Source of the DNA: Deltaproteobacteria bacterium
GTDB lineage: Bacteria > Desulfobacterota > Binatia > DP-6
Assembly (NCBI GenBank): GCA_005879795.1
Contig: VBKJ01000139.1
Span: 1 to 64,000, forward strand
DNA length: 64,000 nucleotides
Reading direction: 5' to 3'
In this document: piece by piece, positions 44,143 to 51,327 of the stretch
Numbering within the stretch: position 1 is the first letter of the stretch
Layout of the letters: every line of letters starts with the position of its first letter
Translations under genes and position numbers: made by a program
Notes under the pieces: generated by a model
What the model was told of the DNA's origin: nothing
What the model saw: only the letters and a program-made list of their open reading frames with translations
Databases searched by the model: none

Positions 44143-45426
44143 CTACACCGCGCCGGATGCTGCGTCACGCGCCGCGCGGAGACGGCCGCTGTAGACCCAG
44201 GCGAGGAACCGTTCCACGCCCTGGATCACCAGTGTGCTACGCACCGAGGGGAAGATCTCGAAGGCGTGCTGCGCGCCCGGGAGCTCCGCGTAGACGAGCG
44301 GCGCGCGCGCCACGCTGCGGAAGGCGGCCGCGAAGCGGCGCGCGCTCTCGACCGGCACGAGCGTGTCGTGAGTCCCGTGCAGGACGAGGAAGGGCGGCGC
44401 GTCGGGCCGGAGGCGGGAGAGCGGTGACGCCTTCTCGTACGCCTCGGGCGCGCGCGCGAAGGGCACCTTCAGTACCCGGCGCTCGAGGAGCCGGCGCAGC
44501 CCGTCGTCGCGCCAGAGGCCGTGGCGGTCGGTGAAGTCGTAGACGCCGTAGAACGCCACGCAGCCGTCGACCGCCGTGTCGACGCCTTCGAAGCCGGGCT
44601 GGTACTCGGGGGCGTTCGGCGTGAGGGCGACGAGCGCGGCCAGGTGCCCGCCCGCCGAGCCGCCGGTGACGACCAGGAAGTCGGGGGCGGCGCCGTAGAG
44701 CGTGCCGTGCGCGCGGATCCAGGCGAGGGCACGCTTCAGATCGATCAGGTGATCCGGGAACGTGGCGCGCGGACTCAGCCGGTAGTCGGCGGCGACGCAC
44801 ACCCAGCCGCGTGCGGCGAGATGGTACATGAGCGGGAGGCCCTGCTCGTTCTTGCTGCCGAGGACCCACGCGCCGCCGTGGATCTGGAGCAGCGTCGGGC
44901 AGCCGGTCGGATGGTCGCGGTGGCGGTAGACGTCGAGCCTGAGCACCCGCCCGGCCACCCGTGCGTAGACGATGTCGCGCACGCGCTCGACCTCGGGATG
45001 CCGGATGGGGAAGGGCACCAGGACGCGGCGCCAGTCGATCGCGGGGGCGAGCGGTCCGCGGGGCTCGGTTCGGATCTCCTCCGCGTAGCGCGGGCCGAGC
45101 CCTGCGACCAGCGCCTGCTCGACGACCGCCTCGGCACACCCTGCCACGACGAGGCAGCGCACGAGGCCCGACCAGGAGAGGAGCGTGACCGCCAACCCCA
45201 TCCACCCGGGCCAGGCGCGGAGCGCGCCTGCCCAGGCGAACACGACCGTCATGACGAGCTGCCAGGCGAGGTGATGGAGCGCGAGCTCGCCCGTGAGCCA
45301 TCCCGCGAAGAAGCTCACCACCCCGCGTCGCGACGCGGCAGCCATCGGTCGGAGCGCGTTCCAGGTGAACCACGCACCCCACAGGCTCGCGCCGAGGAAG
45401 AGCCACGCAAGCGCGCGCTCGCTCAC
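44143..45426 (-). CDS. Membrane-anchored alpha/beta hydrolase (HSL/BD-FAE-like)
   Basis: Predicted lipase/esterase. The 427-residue protein has two or three N-terminal membrane segments (ALAWLFLGASLWGAWFTW; LVMTVVFAWAGALRAWPG; MGLAVTLLSWSGLVRCLVVAG), then a catalytic domain: LLQIHGGAWVLGSKNEQGLP (oxyanion HGG), ADYRLSPRATFPDHL, FLVVTGGSAGGHLAAL (nucleophile Ser), FLVLHGTHDTLVPVESARR (acid) and ELPGAQHAFEIF (His). GTG 45426 follows an AGAGGAAAGG site and a promoter. Divergent from the serine hydrolase gene. It ends 16 bp before the GTG of the broken ATPase; the two would be on one transcript. Confidence 0.88.
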   Translation of the reverse strand: MSERALAWLFLGASLWGAWFTWNALRPMAAASRRGVVSFFAGWLTGELALHHLAWQLVMTVVFAWAGALRAWPGWMGLAVTLLSWSGLVRCLVVAGCAEAVVEQALVAGLGPRYAEEIRTEPRGPLAPAIDWRRVLVPFPIRHPEVERVRDIVYARVAGRVLRLDVYRHRDHPTGCPTLLQIHGGAWVLGSKNEQGLPLMYHLAARGWVCVAADYRLSPRATFPDHLIDLKRALAWIRAHGTLYGAAPDFLVVTGGSAGGHLAALVALTPNAPEYQPGFEGVDTAVDGCVAFYGVYDFTDRHGLWRDDGLRRLLERRVLKVPFARAPEAYEKASPLSRLRPDAPPFLVLHGTHDTLVPVESARRFAAAFRSVARAPLVYAELPGAQHAFEIFPSVRSTLVIQGVERFLAWVYSGRLRAARDAASGAV

Positions 45427-45448
45427 GCCTTTCCTCTCACGAGGGTGC

Positions 45449-45477
45449 ACTGTACGATCGGCGCGGTGCGCTGTCCA
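45449..45477 (-). promoter_or_regulatory. Promoter of the membrane-anchored hydrolase gene
   Basis: Minus strand TGGACA (45472-45477), 17-bp spacer, TACAGT (45449-45454). Leader of about 16 nt with a GAGGAAAGG site. It overlaps the plus-strand -10 box of the divergent gene. Confidence 0.6.
45453..45458 (+). promoter_or_regulatory. -10 box of the serine hydrolase gene
   Basis: TACGAT, seven bases before the GTG at 45466, with no ribosome binding site between. The upstream -35 (TTTCCT, 45430-45435) is weak. It fits a leaderless transcript starting at the GTG. Confidence 0.45.
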
Positions 45478-46767
45478 TGGTTCACCCGCTGCCGCGTGCC
45501 GCCCTCGCTCGAGGAGGTGACCGCGGTCGGCGCGGAGGTGGCGCCCCGCGAGCTCGGCGTGGCCCCGGAAGCCGTGGCGCGGACCTGGGACGCCGCCCGG
45601 CGCCTCTACGCAAGCGGCCTCCACCCTGCGATCCAGCTCTGCGTCCGACGGCACGGGCAGGTCCTGATCGACCGTGCCATCGGCCACGCGCGCGGCAACG
45701 GTCCCGACGATCCGCCCGACGCCCCGAAGGTGCGCGCCACGCCCGCCACGCCATTCAACATCTTCTCCGCCGCCAAGGCGGTGACCGCGATGGTGATCCA
45801 CCTCCTCGACCAGGGCGACGTGATCCGCCTCGACGACCCGGTGTGCGAGTACATCCCCGAGTTCGCGGTGCGTCCCAAGCAGTGGATCACCATCCGGCAC
45901 GTGCTGATCCACCGCGCCGGCCTCCCCAACCCGCCGCCCGAGGCGATGGACCTGGCCCGCCTCGACGACCCCGAGGGCATCGTCCGCATCCTGAGCGAGA
46001 TGAAGCTCACCGGGCGGCCCGGGCGGCAGCTCGCCTACCACGCGGTGACCGGCGGCTTCATCCTCGGCGAGGTCGTGCGCCGGGTGACCGGCAAGACGAT
46101 CCGGACTGTCCTCGACGAGGAGATCCGCCGCCCGCTCGGCTTCCGCTGGCTCTCCTACGGCGTCCCGCCCGCCGACGTCGGCCAGGTGGCCGTCAACTAC
46201 TTCACCGGGCCCCCGCCCCTGCCGCCACTCTCCACGGTCTTCGGCCGCGCCCTCGGCGTCGAGTTCCGCCGGGCGATCGCGATGTCGAACGAGCCCCGCT
46301 TCCTCGCGGCCATCGTGCCCTCGGCCAACCTGGTGGCGACGGCGAACGAGATGAGCCGCTTCTACCAGCTCCTCCTCCAGGGCGGCGAGCTCGACGGCGT
46401 GCGTGTCTTCGACCCGCGCACGATCCGGCGCGCCACCTCGGAGCAGTCGTACCTCGAGTTCGACTTCACGCTCCTCCTCCCCTTCCGCTACGGGATGGGC
46501 TTCATGCTGGGCGGGGAGCGGTTCAGCCCCTATGGGCCCGACACGCAGTACGCGTTCGGCCACATCGGCTTCACGAACGTCCTCACCTGGGCCGACCCCG
46601 AGCGGCAGGTGACGGCGGCGCTCCTCACCAGCGGGAAGCCGCTCGTCTATCCGGAGCTGTACTACCTGTGGGACATGGCGCGGCAGATCGGCCTCGCCTG
46701 CCCGAAGGCCGGGGCGCGGCCGCGCCCGGCTGCGGCCGCGCTGGCGGCGCAGCGCTCGGTGTCGTAG
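45466..46767 (+). CDS. Serine hydrolase of the beta-lactamase/class C family
   Basis: Esterase or peptidase of the PBP4*/class C beta-lactamase fold; substrate unknown. The 433-residue protein has FNIFSAAKAVTAMVIHLLDQGD with the SxxK nucleophile, IPEFAVRPKQWITIRHVLIHRAGL (a standard segment after it), YHAVTGGFILGEVVRRVTG (the Tyr of the Y-x-N/S-like motif) and GHIGFTNVLTWADPE, which stands where KTG/HTG lies in relatives. No signal peptide is seen, so it is cytoplasmic or lacks its true N-terminus. GTG 45466 is preferred on the -10 spacing; GTG 45445 is the alternative. Its TAG stop is the first base triplet of a family 2 repeat end. Confidence 0.87.
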   Translation: MRCPWFTRCRVPPSLEEVTAVGAEVAPRELGVAPEAVARTWDAARRLYASGLHPAIQLCVRRHGQVLIDRAIGHARGNGPDDPPDAPKVRATPATPFNIFSAAKAVTAMVIHLLDQGDVIRLDDPVCEYIPEFAVRPKQWITIRHVLIHRAGLPNPPPEAMDLARLDDPEGIVRILSEMKLTGRPGRQLAYHAVTGGFILGEVVRRVTGKTIRTVLDEEIRRPLGFRWLSYGVPPADVGQVAVNYFTGPPPLPPLSTVFGRALGVEFRRAIAMSNEPRFLAAIVPSANLVATANEMSRFYQLLLQGGELDGVRVFDPRTIRRATSEQSYLEFDFTLLLPFRYGMGFMLGGERFSPYGPDTQYAFGHIGFTNVLTWADPERQVTAALLTSGKPLVYPELYYLWDMARQIGLACPKAGARPRPAAAALAAQRSVS

Positions 46768-46784
46768 GAGGCTGTCCGAGTAGC
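46765..46784. mobile_element. Single end of dispersed repeat family 2
   Basis: TAGGAGGCTGTCCGAGTAG is identical to the terminal inverted repeat of the other copies, but no opposite end is found within the next 200 bp. The first three bases are the stop codon of the serine hydrolase gene. Either a decayed copy or a solo end. Confidence 0.7.
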
Positions 46785-46870
46785 GGCGCCCCTGTCGGAG
46801 CGGCGCCCCTGGCTCCCTGGCTCCCGTCGTGCTAGACGCGCACGTCCGGGTCCGTCGGGGAGGGGGGAGG

Positions 46871-48043
46871 ATGATGCGGCGAGGAGGGAGACGGCGGGGA
46901 CCGCGCACGCTGGGGCTCGTGCTCTCGGGCGGGGGCGCGCGCGGCGCGTTCCAGGTCGGCGCCTACGAGCGCCTGCTCGAGGACCCGCGCTTCGCAACCG
47001 GGCCCGCGGTACTGTCCGGCACCTCGGCCGGCGGCATCAACGCCGCCCTCATAGCCGCCGGCAAGTCGCCGCGCGAGATGCTCCAGTTCTGGAAGAGCAT
47101 CGCCGACGATCCGCCCGTCACCACCAGCGCCGCCTTCTGCTCGGGCGCGTTACGCACGCTCGCGCGGCTCTCGCTCGAGGAGGCCGTGCGCTGGATCGGC
47201 ACGACGCAGCCGCTGCGCGGCTTCCTCCACCGCCTGCAGAACCACCGTTCGCTCCGTCCGGGGAGCGTGCTCGCGCTGTGGGTCGAGTTCCTGCTGACCG
47301 CGCGCTTCGAGCTGGTGAGCCGCTTTCTCGAGGGCATCCGCGAGCCGTTCGTGGTCGACACGGCGCCGCTGCGCGCGCGCCTGATCGACACCTTCGGAGG
47401 CGAGCGGGTGCCGAACCGCGGCGTCCGCCTCGCGCTCAACACGGTCGATGCCCACTCCGGGCGCGTGGTGCGCTTCGTGACCGCGCCCGCGCCGGTCACG
47501 CGCTCGGGCGACTACGTGGTGGTGGACGCCATCACCGTCGACATGGTGCTCGCGAGCGCGAGCATCCCGCTCCTCTTCCCGCCCGTGCGCATCGGGCACC
47601 ACCTCCTGTGGGACGGCGGGCTGCTCGTCAACACGCCGCTCGCGCCCGCGGTCGCGCTCGGCGCGGAGGAGATCGTGACCGTGCTCGTGACCGAGCCGGC
47701 CGAGCCCCATCCCGGGCCGTTCGCGCACTTCGGTCGCGCCGTCGAGCGCACCGTCGACAGCTTCCTCGAGAACGCCTACAACATCGATCGTAAGCTCCTC
47801 CTCGAGCGCAACCGGGTGACGCGCCTCCAGCGCGGCCGCTACCGCGAGGTGATCCTCTACGAGGCGGTGCGCCCGGTGCGCGCGGCCTTCTTCAACGCCG
47901 GCTCCTACCTCTACTTCGAGCGCCGCATCCTCGGCGCGTTGTACGACGCGGGCCGGCGCGCCGCCGGCGCGTGGCTCGCGGCCGGACCGCGCGTCGATCA
48001 CCTCGACGAGCCCGCGGCGGCGCTCGCCCTGCCCGTCGAGTAG
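46871..48043 (+). CDS. Patatin-like phospholipase
   Basis: Ser-Asp dyad lipid acyl hydrolase, close to the bacterial RssA/YchK group. The 390-residue protein begins with an Arg-rich tail, then LGLVLSGGGARGAFQVGAYE (oxyanion hole GGGARG), VLSGTSAGGINAALI (nucleophile in GTSAG), and later LLWDGGLLVNTPLAPAVALGAEE (catalytic Asp in DGG). The C-terminal 110 residues are charged (FLENAYNIDRKLLLERNR) and similar to other patatins of this type. ATG 46871 sits directly after AGGGGGGAGG; ATG 46874 is equally possible. It follows the family 2 repeat end at 46765. Confidence 0.92.
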   Translation: MMRRGGRRRGPRTLGLVLSGGGARGAFQVGAYERLLEDPRFATGPAVLSGTSAGGINAALIAAGKSPREMLQFWKSIADDPPVTTSAAFCSGALRTLARLSLEEAVRWIGTTQPLRGFLHRLQNHRSLRPGSVLALWVEFLLTARFELVSRFLEGIREPFVVDTAPLRARLIDTFGGERVPNRGVRLALNTVDAHSGRVVRFVTAPAPVTRSGDYVVVDAITVDMVLASASIPLLFPPVRIGHHLLWDGGLLVNTPLAPAVALGAEEIVTVLVTEPAEPHPGPFAHFGRAVERTVDSFLENAYNIDRKLLLERNRVTRLQRGRYREVILYEAVRPVRAAFFNAGSYLYFERRILGALYDAGRRAAGAWLAAGPRVDHLDEPAAALALPVE

Positions 48044-48068
48044 CGGGCCGGACGGGCGCCTCCCCGGG

Positions 48069-48098
48069 TTGACGCTCGTCTCGGAGTTGCACTAGACG
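48069..48098 (+). promoter_or_regulatory. Candidate promoter for 48130-48432
   Basis: TTGACG (48069-48074), 18-bp spacer, TAGACG (48093-48098). A GGAGGAGG ribosome binding site follows before the ATG at 48130. Confidence 0.4.
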
Positions 48099-48129
48099 GG
48101 GCGCGCCTCGCTCGCCGGAGGAGGACGAT

Positions 48130-48432
48130 ATGCTCACGCTGAAGGCGCTGGCGCTGACTCCGCTCGCTCTCGTGGCCCTCGCGGGCATCGTCCATGGCGC
48201 GCAGGCCAGGACCTACCAGGTGACGGGGCCCGTCACGGCGCTCACCAACGACACCATCACGGTGCAGAAGGGCAAGGACCTCTGGGAGATCGGCCGCGAC
48301 GGCGGCACCAAGGTGGCGGGCGATCTCAGGGTCGGCGAGAAGGTGACCGTGCAGTACCGGATCATCGCCACGCAGATCGACGTGAAGCCGGCGGGCACGA
48401 AGGGCACGAAGTCGCCGTCGAAGAAGAAGTAA
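48130..48432 (+). CDS. Small periplasmic protein of unknown function
   Basis: A 100-residue protein with a signal peptide (LALTPLALVALAGIVHGAQA, cut near ARTYQV) and a mature part of about 70 residues made of beta strands: YQVTGPVTALTNDTITVQKG, DLWEIGRD, KVAGDLRVGEKVTVQYRIIA. It resembles small one-domain OB- or SH3-like envelope proteins (DUF5666-type pattern: 'G x V x x L x x x x I x V x x G... V G D x V x V x Y'). The Lys/Ser tail is low in complexity. Preceded by GGAGGAGGACGAT. It has no clear operon partner. Confidence 0.72.
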   Translation: MLTLKALALTPLALVALAGIVHGAQARTYQVTGPVTALTNDTITVQKGKDLWEIGRDGGTKVAGDLRVGEKVTVQYRIIATQIDVKPAGTKGTKSPSKKK

Positions 48433-48687
48433 GCTCGAGATCACCCGGTCTCACGCTGCGCGATGCGGCTCGTGGTCGACCGCTTCCGCGATGCCAGGCG
48501 ACGACCGCCGCCACTCACCTCGGGTCTGCGCCGACCCCCCGAATCTCGGAACTGCACCTCCATGGTCACCGACCGTCACCGCATGGACGGCCCCGGCACC
48601 GCCCGTGTCCCCCCGGAGCCCCCCGCCAATCGCTAACCCCCTGAATGTAGGGGGGTCTCGGCCGACCGCAAGGCGCGTGACGGGGCG
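48433..48687. other. Intergenic stretch without a gene
   Basis: No coding signal on either strand. Contains one short inverted repeat, ACCCCCTGAATGTAGGGGGGT (about 48640-48660), immediately before a sigma-54-like promoter. The stem could be a terminator-like or enhancer-side element; there is no U-run. Confidence 0.5.
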
Positions 48688-48704
48688 TTGGTATCGCCCT
48701 TGCT
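48688..48704 (+). promoter_or_regulatory. Sigma-54-like promoter before the bactofilin gene
   Basis: TTGG at 48688-48691 and TTGCT at 48700-48704 place GG and GC exactly ten bases apart (48690-48691 and 48702-48703), the invariant spacing of -24/-12 promoters (consensus TGGCAC-N5-TTGC). It lies 50 bp before the bactofilin ATG. rpoN and an enhancer-binding protein are not in the window. Confidence 0.5.
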
Positions 48705-48753
48705 GTGCCCCTCCAGGCAAACCGCAGGTTCCTGGCTGGAGGTGGACTGGATC

Positions 48754-49155
48754 ATGTGGGGAAATCGCAAGGGCAGGGCGCGAGGCAGGCGCGGTCGTCT
48801 CGGCGCCTTTCTGGACGAGGGCTCGGAGATCGAGGGAAAGTACACGTGCACCGGGACCGTGATGCTGGACGCGAAGCTCCGCGGTGAGATCACGGCCAAG
48901 GACACCCTCATCATCGGGGACCGGGGTGTCGTCCACGCGACCGTGCAGGCGGCAACCGTAGTGGTGCACGGCGAAGTGGTCGGCAACGTGACGGCAAGCG
49001 AGCGCGTGGAGCTGAAGGGTAGCGCGCGGGTCACCGGGGACGTCGAGGCACCCGTCATCAGCGTGGAAGCGGGCGCGGTGCTCGAGGGCCATTGCCGGAT
49101 GGCAAAGCCCAAGGCCGACGCTCCCCTCGCCGTGGTCATCCCGCTCAAGGGATGA
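48754..49155 (+). CDS. Bactofilin (polymer-forming cytoskeletal protein)
   Basis: Bactofilins form nucleotide-free filaments that position wall enzymes and shape the cell. The 133-residue protein has a basic N-terminal tail (about 18 residues, RKGRARGRRGR), then a right-handed beta-helix: FLDEGSEIEGKYTCTGTVML-DAKLRGEITAKDTLIIGD, continuing in G/V-rich 5-6 residue turns to about residue 115. The tail end is AKPKADAPLAVVIPLKG. ATG 48754 is chosen (GGAGGTGGACTGGATC upstream). Its stop overlaps the M23 gene by four bases; in other bacteria bactofilins work with exactly this kind of M23 endopeptidase (CcmA with Csd1, BacA with LmdC). Confidence 0.93.
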   Translation: MWGNRKGRARGRRGRLGAFLDEGSEIEGKYTCTGTVMLDAKLRGEITAKDTLIIGDRGVVHATVQAATVVVHGEVVGNVTASERVELKGSARVTGDVEAPVISVEAGAVLEGHCRMAKPKADAPLAVVIPLKG

Positions 49156-50024
49156 AGCCTGCGTTCAGCATCGTCCTCGTCAACGGCGGTGGCTCGCGCG
49201 TGCTGCGCTTCTGCGTCCCGCGCTGGATCACCTACGGGACCCTTGGATCGGTCGCGGCGGTGGTTGCTGCCGCGGTCGGCGTCTCGGGCTACTACGCGTT
49301 CCTCAGGCAGGAGGACGGCCAGATGGTGGCGCTTCGCCGGCGCGTGGACGATCAGCGTGAGCTCATCGATTCGTTCCAGACGCAGGTCACCGCGGTCCGC
49401 AGCGAGATCATGGTGTGGAAGGCACTGCACTCCCAGATGTGGGAGGCGTTGGGTCCCGAACCGGGCCCCGAGCAGACGGGAACCGGGGTGGGCGGGGGCA
49501 CCCCCGATGCCGAGGCCCCTACCGCAAGCGTCGAGGCGGAGCTGGAACTCCTGGCGACCAGCGTCGCCGAGGAAGGGCCGCGGCTGCGGGAGCTGGAGCG
49601 CGTGATCAGCCGCACGGGCAGACTCATGAGCGCCCTCCCGCTACGCTGGCCGGTCCGCGGACCGGTCAAGTCGGAGTACGGGCTGCGCCATTCTCCCTGG
49701 AATGGCGCGTGGGAGCGTCACCCCGGGATCGACATCGGCAGTCCGCGGGGGACACCGGTCACGTCTCCAGCGCCGGGTAGGGTCGTCGCCGCGAGCTCCC
49801 AGGGAGGCTATGGCAAGCACGTCACGCTGGCCCACGGTAACGGCGTGAAGTCGCGCTACGCCCACCTGAAGCAGCTCGATGTGAAGCTCGGCCAGCGGAT
49901 CGAGAAGGGGCAGGTCATTGGGCTGGTCGGGAGCACCGGCCGGAGCACGGGGCCCCACCTCCACTACGAGGTCCTCGTGGAGGGCAAGCGGGTCGACCCC
50001 CGGGGGTTCCTCTGGGAACAGTGA
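49152..50024 (+). CDS. Membrane-anchored M23 family peptidoglycan endopeptidase
   Basis: Predicted zinc hydrolase that cuts stem-peptide crosslinks. The 290-residue protein has one N-terminal membrane segment (ITYGTLGSVAAVVAAAVGVSGYY), a coiled coil (VALRRRVDDQRELIDSFQTQ), a Gly/Pro linker, a second helix (RLRELERVISRTGRLMSA-like) and the LytM domain: HPGIDIGSPRGTPV (H and D ligands), GYGKHVTLAHGNGVKSRYAHL (the HxH pair in YAHL) and STGRSTGPHLHYEV (HLH). All zinc ligands are present, so it should be active. ATGA overlap with bactofilin couples the two; the bactofilin would place the enzyme, as known for LmdC and Csd proteins. Confidence 0.94.
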   Translation: MKPAFSIVLVNGGGSRVLRFCVPRWITYGTLGSVAAVVAAAVGVSGYYAFLRQEDGQMVALRRRVDDQRELIDSFQTQVTAVRSEIMVWKALHSQMWEALGPEPGPEQTGTGVGGGTPDAEAPTASVEAELELLATSVAEEGPRLRELERVISRTGRLMSALPLRWPVRGPVKSEYGLRHSPWNGAWERHPGIDIGSPRGTPVTSPAPGRVVAASSQGGYGKHVTLAHGNGVKSRYAHLKQLDVKLGQRIEKGQVIGLVGSTGRSTGPHLHYEVLVEGKRVDPRGFLWEQ

Positions 50025-50115
50025 GCCCTCGCGTTCCTACAACTTACCAGCCCGACCGTGGGCGCGAGGCCACACCCGCCCGGGCCTGCGCGCGGCGGGC
50101 CTCACCGGTGACTGT

Positions 50116-50144
50116 TTGAGACACAGCCCGCCCGCGGGTATCCG
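50116..50144 (+). promoter_or_regulatory. Promoter for 50156-50605
   Basis: TTGAGA (50116-50121), 17-bp spacer, TATCCG (50139-50144). Start of transcription near 50151, 5-11 nt before the candidate TTG/GTG starts. Confidence 0.5.
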
Positions 50145-50155
50145 AGAGAGCGGGG

Positions 50156-50605
50156 TTGGTCGTGGGGAAAGGGTCTCTCGCCTCGCTGCAGTCGGTTGTG
50201 AGCTTCCTCGTCGGGCTCGTGTCGCTCACCGGTGCGCTGTACTCCGCCGTGCGATTCGTCAAGCCTGCGCCGGCTACCGGCGAGGTCTTGGCCGTGGTCC
50301 GCGCCGCGAAGACCGACAGGGCGCTCCCCGGCAGCGCGATCGAGGTCCTGACGCCGCAGGATACCCTGGTCGCCACGCTCACGGCCAGCGACGACGGCTC
50401 CGCCCGCCGTGCGCTGGCGGAGGGTTCGTACCGCGTCCGCGTGACCGCACCACGCTTCCGCGCGCAGACGCGCGACGTGCAGGTGCAGCGCGGCGCGACG
50501 GCCGAGGTGAGGTTCGAGCTCGCCCAGGTGTCGGACGGCGGAGGACATCCGGTGAGCAGGACGGTCGGTGCCGCACAGCGGTTCCTTCACGGGCTCGGGC
50601 TCTGA
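50156..50605 (+). CDS. Membrane protein with a carboxypeptidase-regulatory-like beta domain
   Basis: A 149-residue protein: an N-terminal membrane anchor (LQSVVSFLVGLVSLTGALYS), then a beta sandwich with GEVLAVVRAAKTDRALPGSA, TLVATLTASDDGSARRALAEGSYRVRVTAP and RDVQVQRGATAEVRFELAQV, a pattern of the carboxypeptidase D regulatory/PEGA-like group in which a strand, a 'D-x-x-G-x-x-x-x-x-L-x-x-G-x-Y-x-V' loop and another strand follow. Binding role unknown. The start is TTG 50156 or GTG 50162. It follows the M23 gene by 131 bp with its own promoter. Confidence 0.65.
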   Translation: MVVGKGSLASLQSVVSFLVGLVSLTGALYSAVRFVKPAPATGEVLAVVRAAKTDRALPGSAIEVLTPQDTLVATLTASDDGSARRALAEGSYRVRVTAPRFRAQTRDVQVQRGATAEVRFELAQVSDGGGHPVSRTVGAAQRFLHGLGL

Positions 50606-50759
50606 GCCACGCCTCGCCTACATACCGGCGGAATGCCGACAAACCGCGCCCTGCCCGTCGCTCCTCGGCACTTCCGGCGCCGAGCGTTCTTCGCCTTCGC
50701 GGTGCTGCCGGAGAGGGTTCCCAGCAACGACAGCCGGGGCCCTGATCTACCCGGGACGC

Positions 50760-51146
50760 TCAGACCATCGCCTTGAGCGCCCGGAGCGGCCGCACCCGCA
50801 CCACGTTCCGGGCTGGCTTGGCCTTGAAGACCATGGGTTCCTTCGTGAAGGGGTTGATCCCTTGCCGCTCCTTGGTGGCCGGCTTCCGCTTGACCGTGAT
50901 GCGCATCAAGCCGGGTACCTTGAAGACGCCCGAGCCACTCCTGGAGAGGTCGGCCTTGATCAGAGAACCCATGACGTGAAACACGGCGGCCACATCGCGA
51001 CGATGAATGCCGACATGCTGGGCGATGGTGCGTAAGACCTCGCTCTGGCTGCGAGGCTTGGCTGACGCGCCGAGTTTCACCGGCCTCTTGAGGTCGAGCT
51101 TCGAGACAGAGCGTGCAGCTGCCTTCTTCACCGGTTTGGTCGCCAT
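50760..51146 (-). CDS. HU/IHF family DNA-binding protein with basic N-terminal extension
   Basis: Small nucleoid protein that bends DNA. The 128-residue product has an Ala/Lys-rich tail (MATKPVKKAAARSVSKLDLK) of about 38 residues, then the HU body: SQSEVLRTIAQHVGIHRRDVAAVFHVMGSL, the beta arm with FKVPGLMRITVKRKPATKER and the QGINPFTKEPMVFKAKPARNVV end (the G-x-N-P-x-T/Q-x-E motif that wraps DNA). HU proteins are usually about 90 residues. ATG 51146 has GGAGGGACTGTGGA before it. A promoter is seen at 51185-51213. Histone-like lysine tails of this kind occur in deltaproteobacterial HU variants. Confidence 0.88.
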   Translation of the reverse strand: MATKPVKKAAARSVSKLDLKRPVKLGASAKPRSQSEVLRTIAQHVGIHRRDVAAVFHVMGSLIKADLSRSGSGVFKVPGLMRITVKRKPATKERQGINPFTKEPMVFKAKPARNVVRVRPLRALKAMV

Positions 51147-51184
51147 TCCACAGTCCCTCCTCTGCGGGTCGAGGTGATCGCCAC

Positions 51185-51213
51185 TCGATAGAGGGGGCAT
51201 GGGAAGAAAGCAA
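51185..51213 (-). promoter_or_regulatory. Promoter of the HU-like gene
   Basis: Minus strand TTGCTT (51208-51213), 17-bp spacer, TATCGA (51185-51190). Leader about 33 nt. Confidence 0.55.
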
Positions 51214-51327
51214 ACGGAGGGGCGCCGAACGGGGTGAGCCCCCGAGAGCGCCGTTCGGGTGATGCGGGTCGGACGCGCGGGCGCGGCGGTCCCATCGGGA
51301 GCAGGCTGCCGCCCGGCCCGAATGCCA

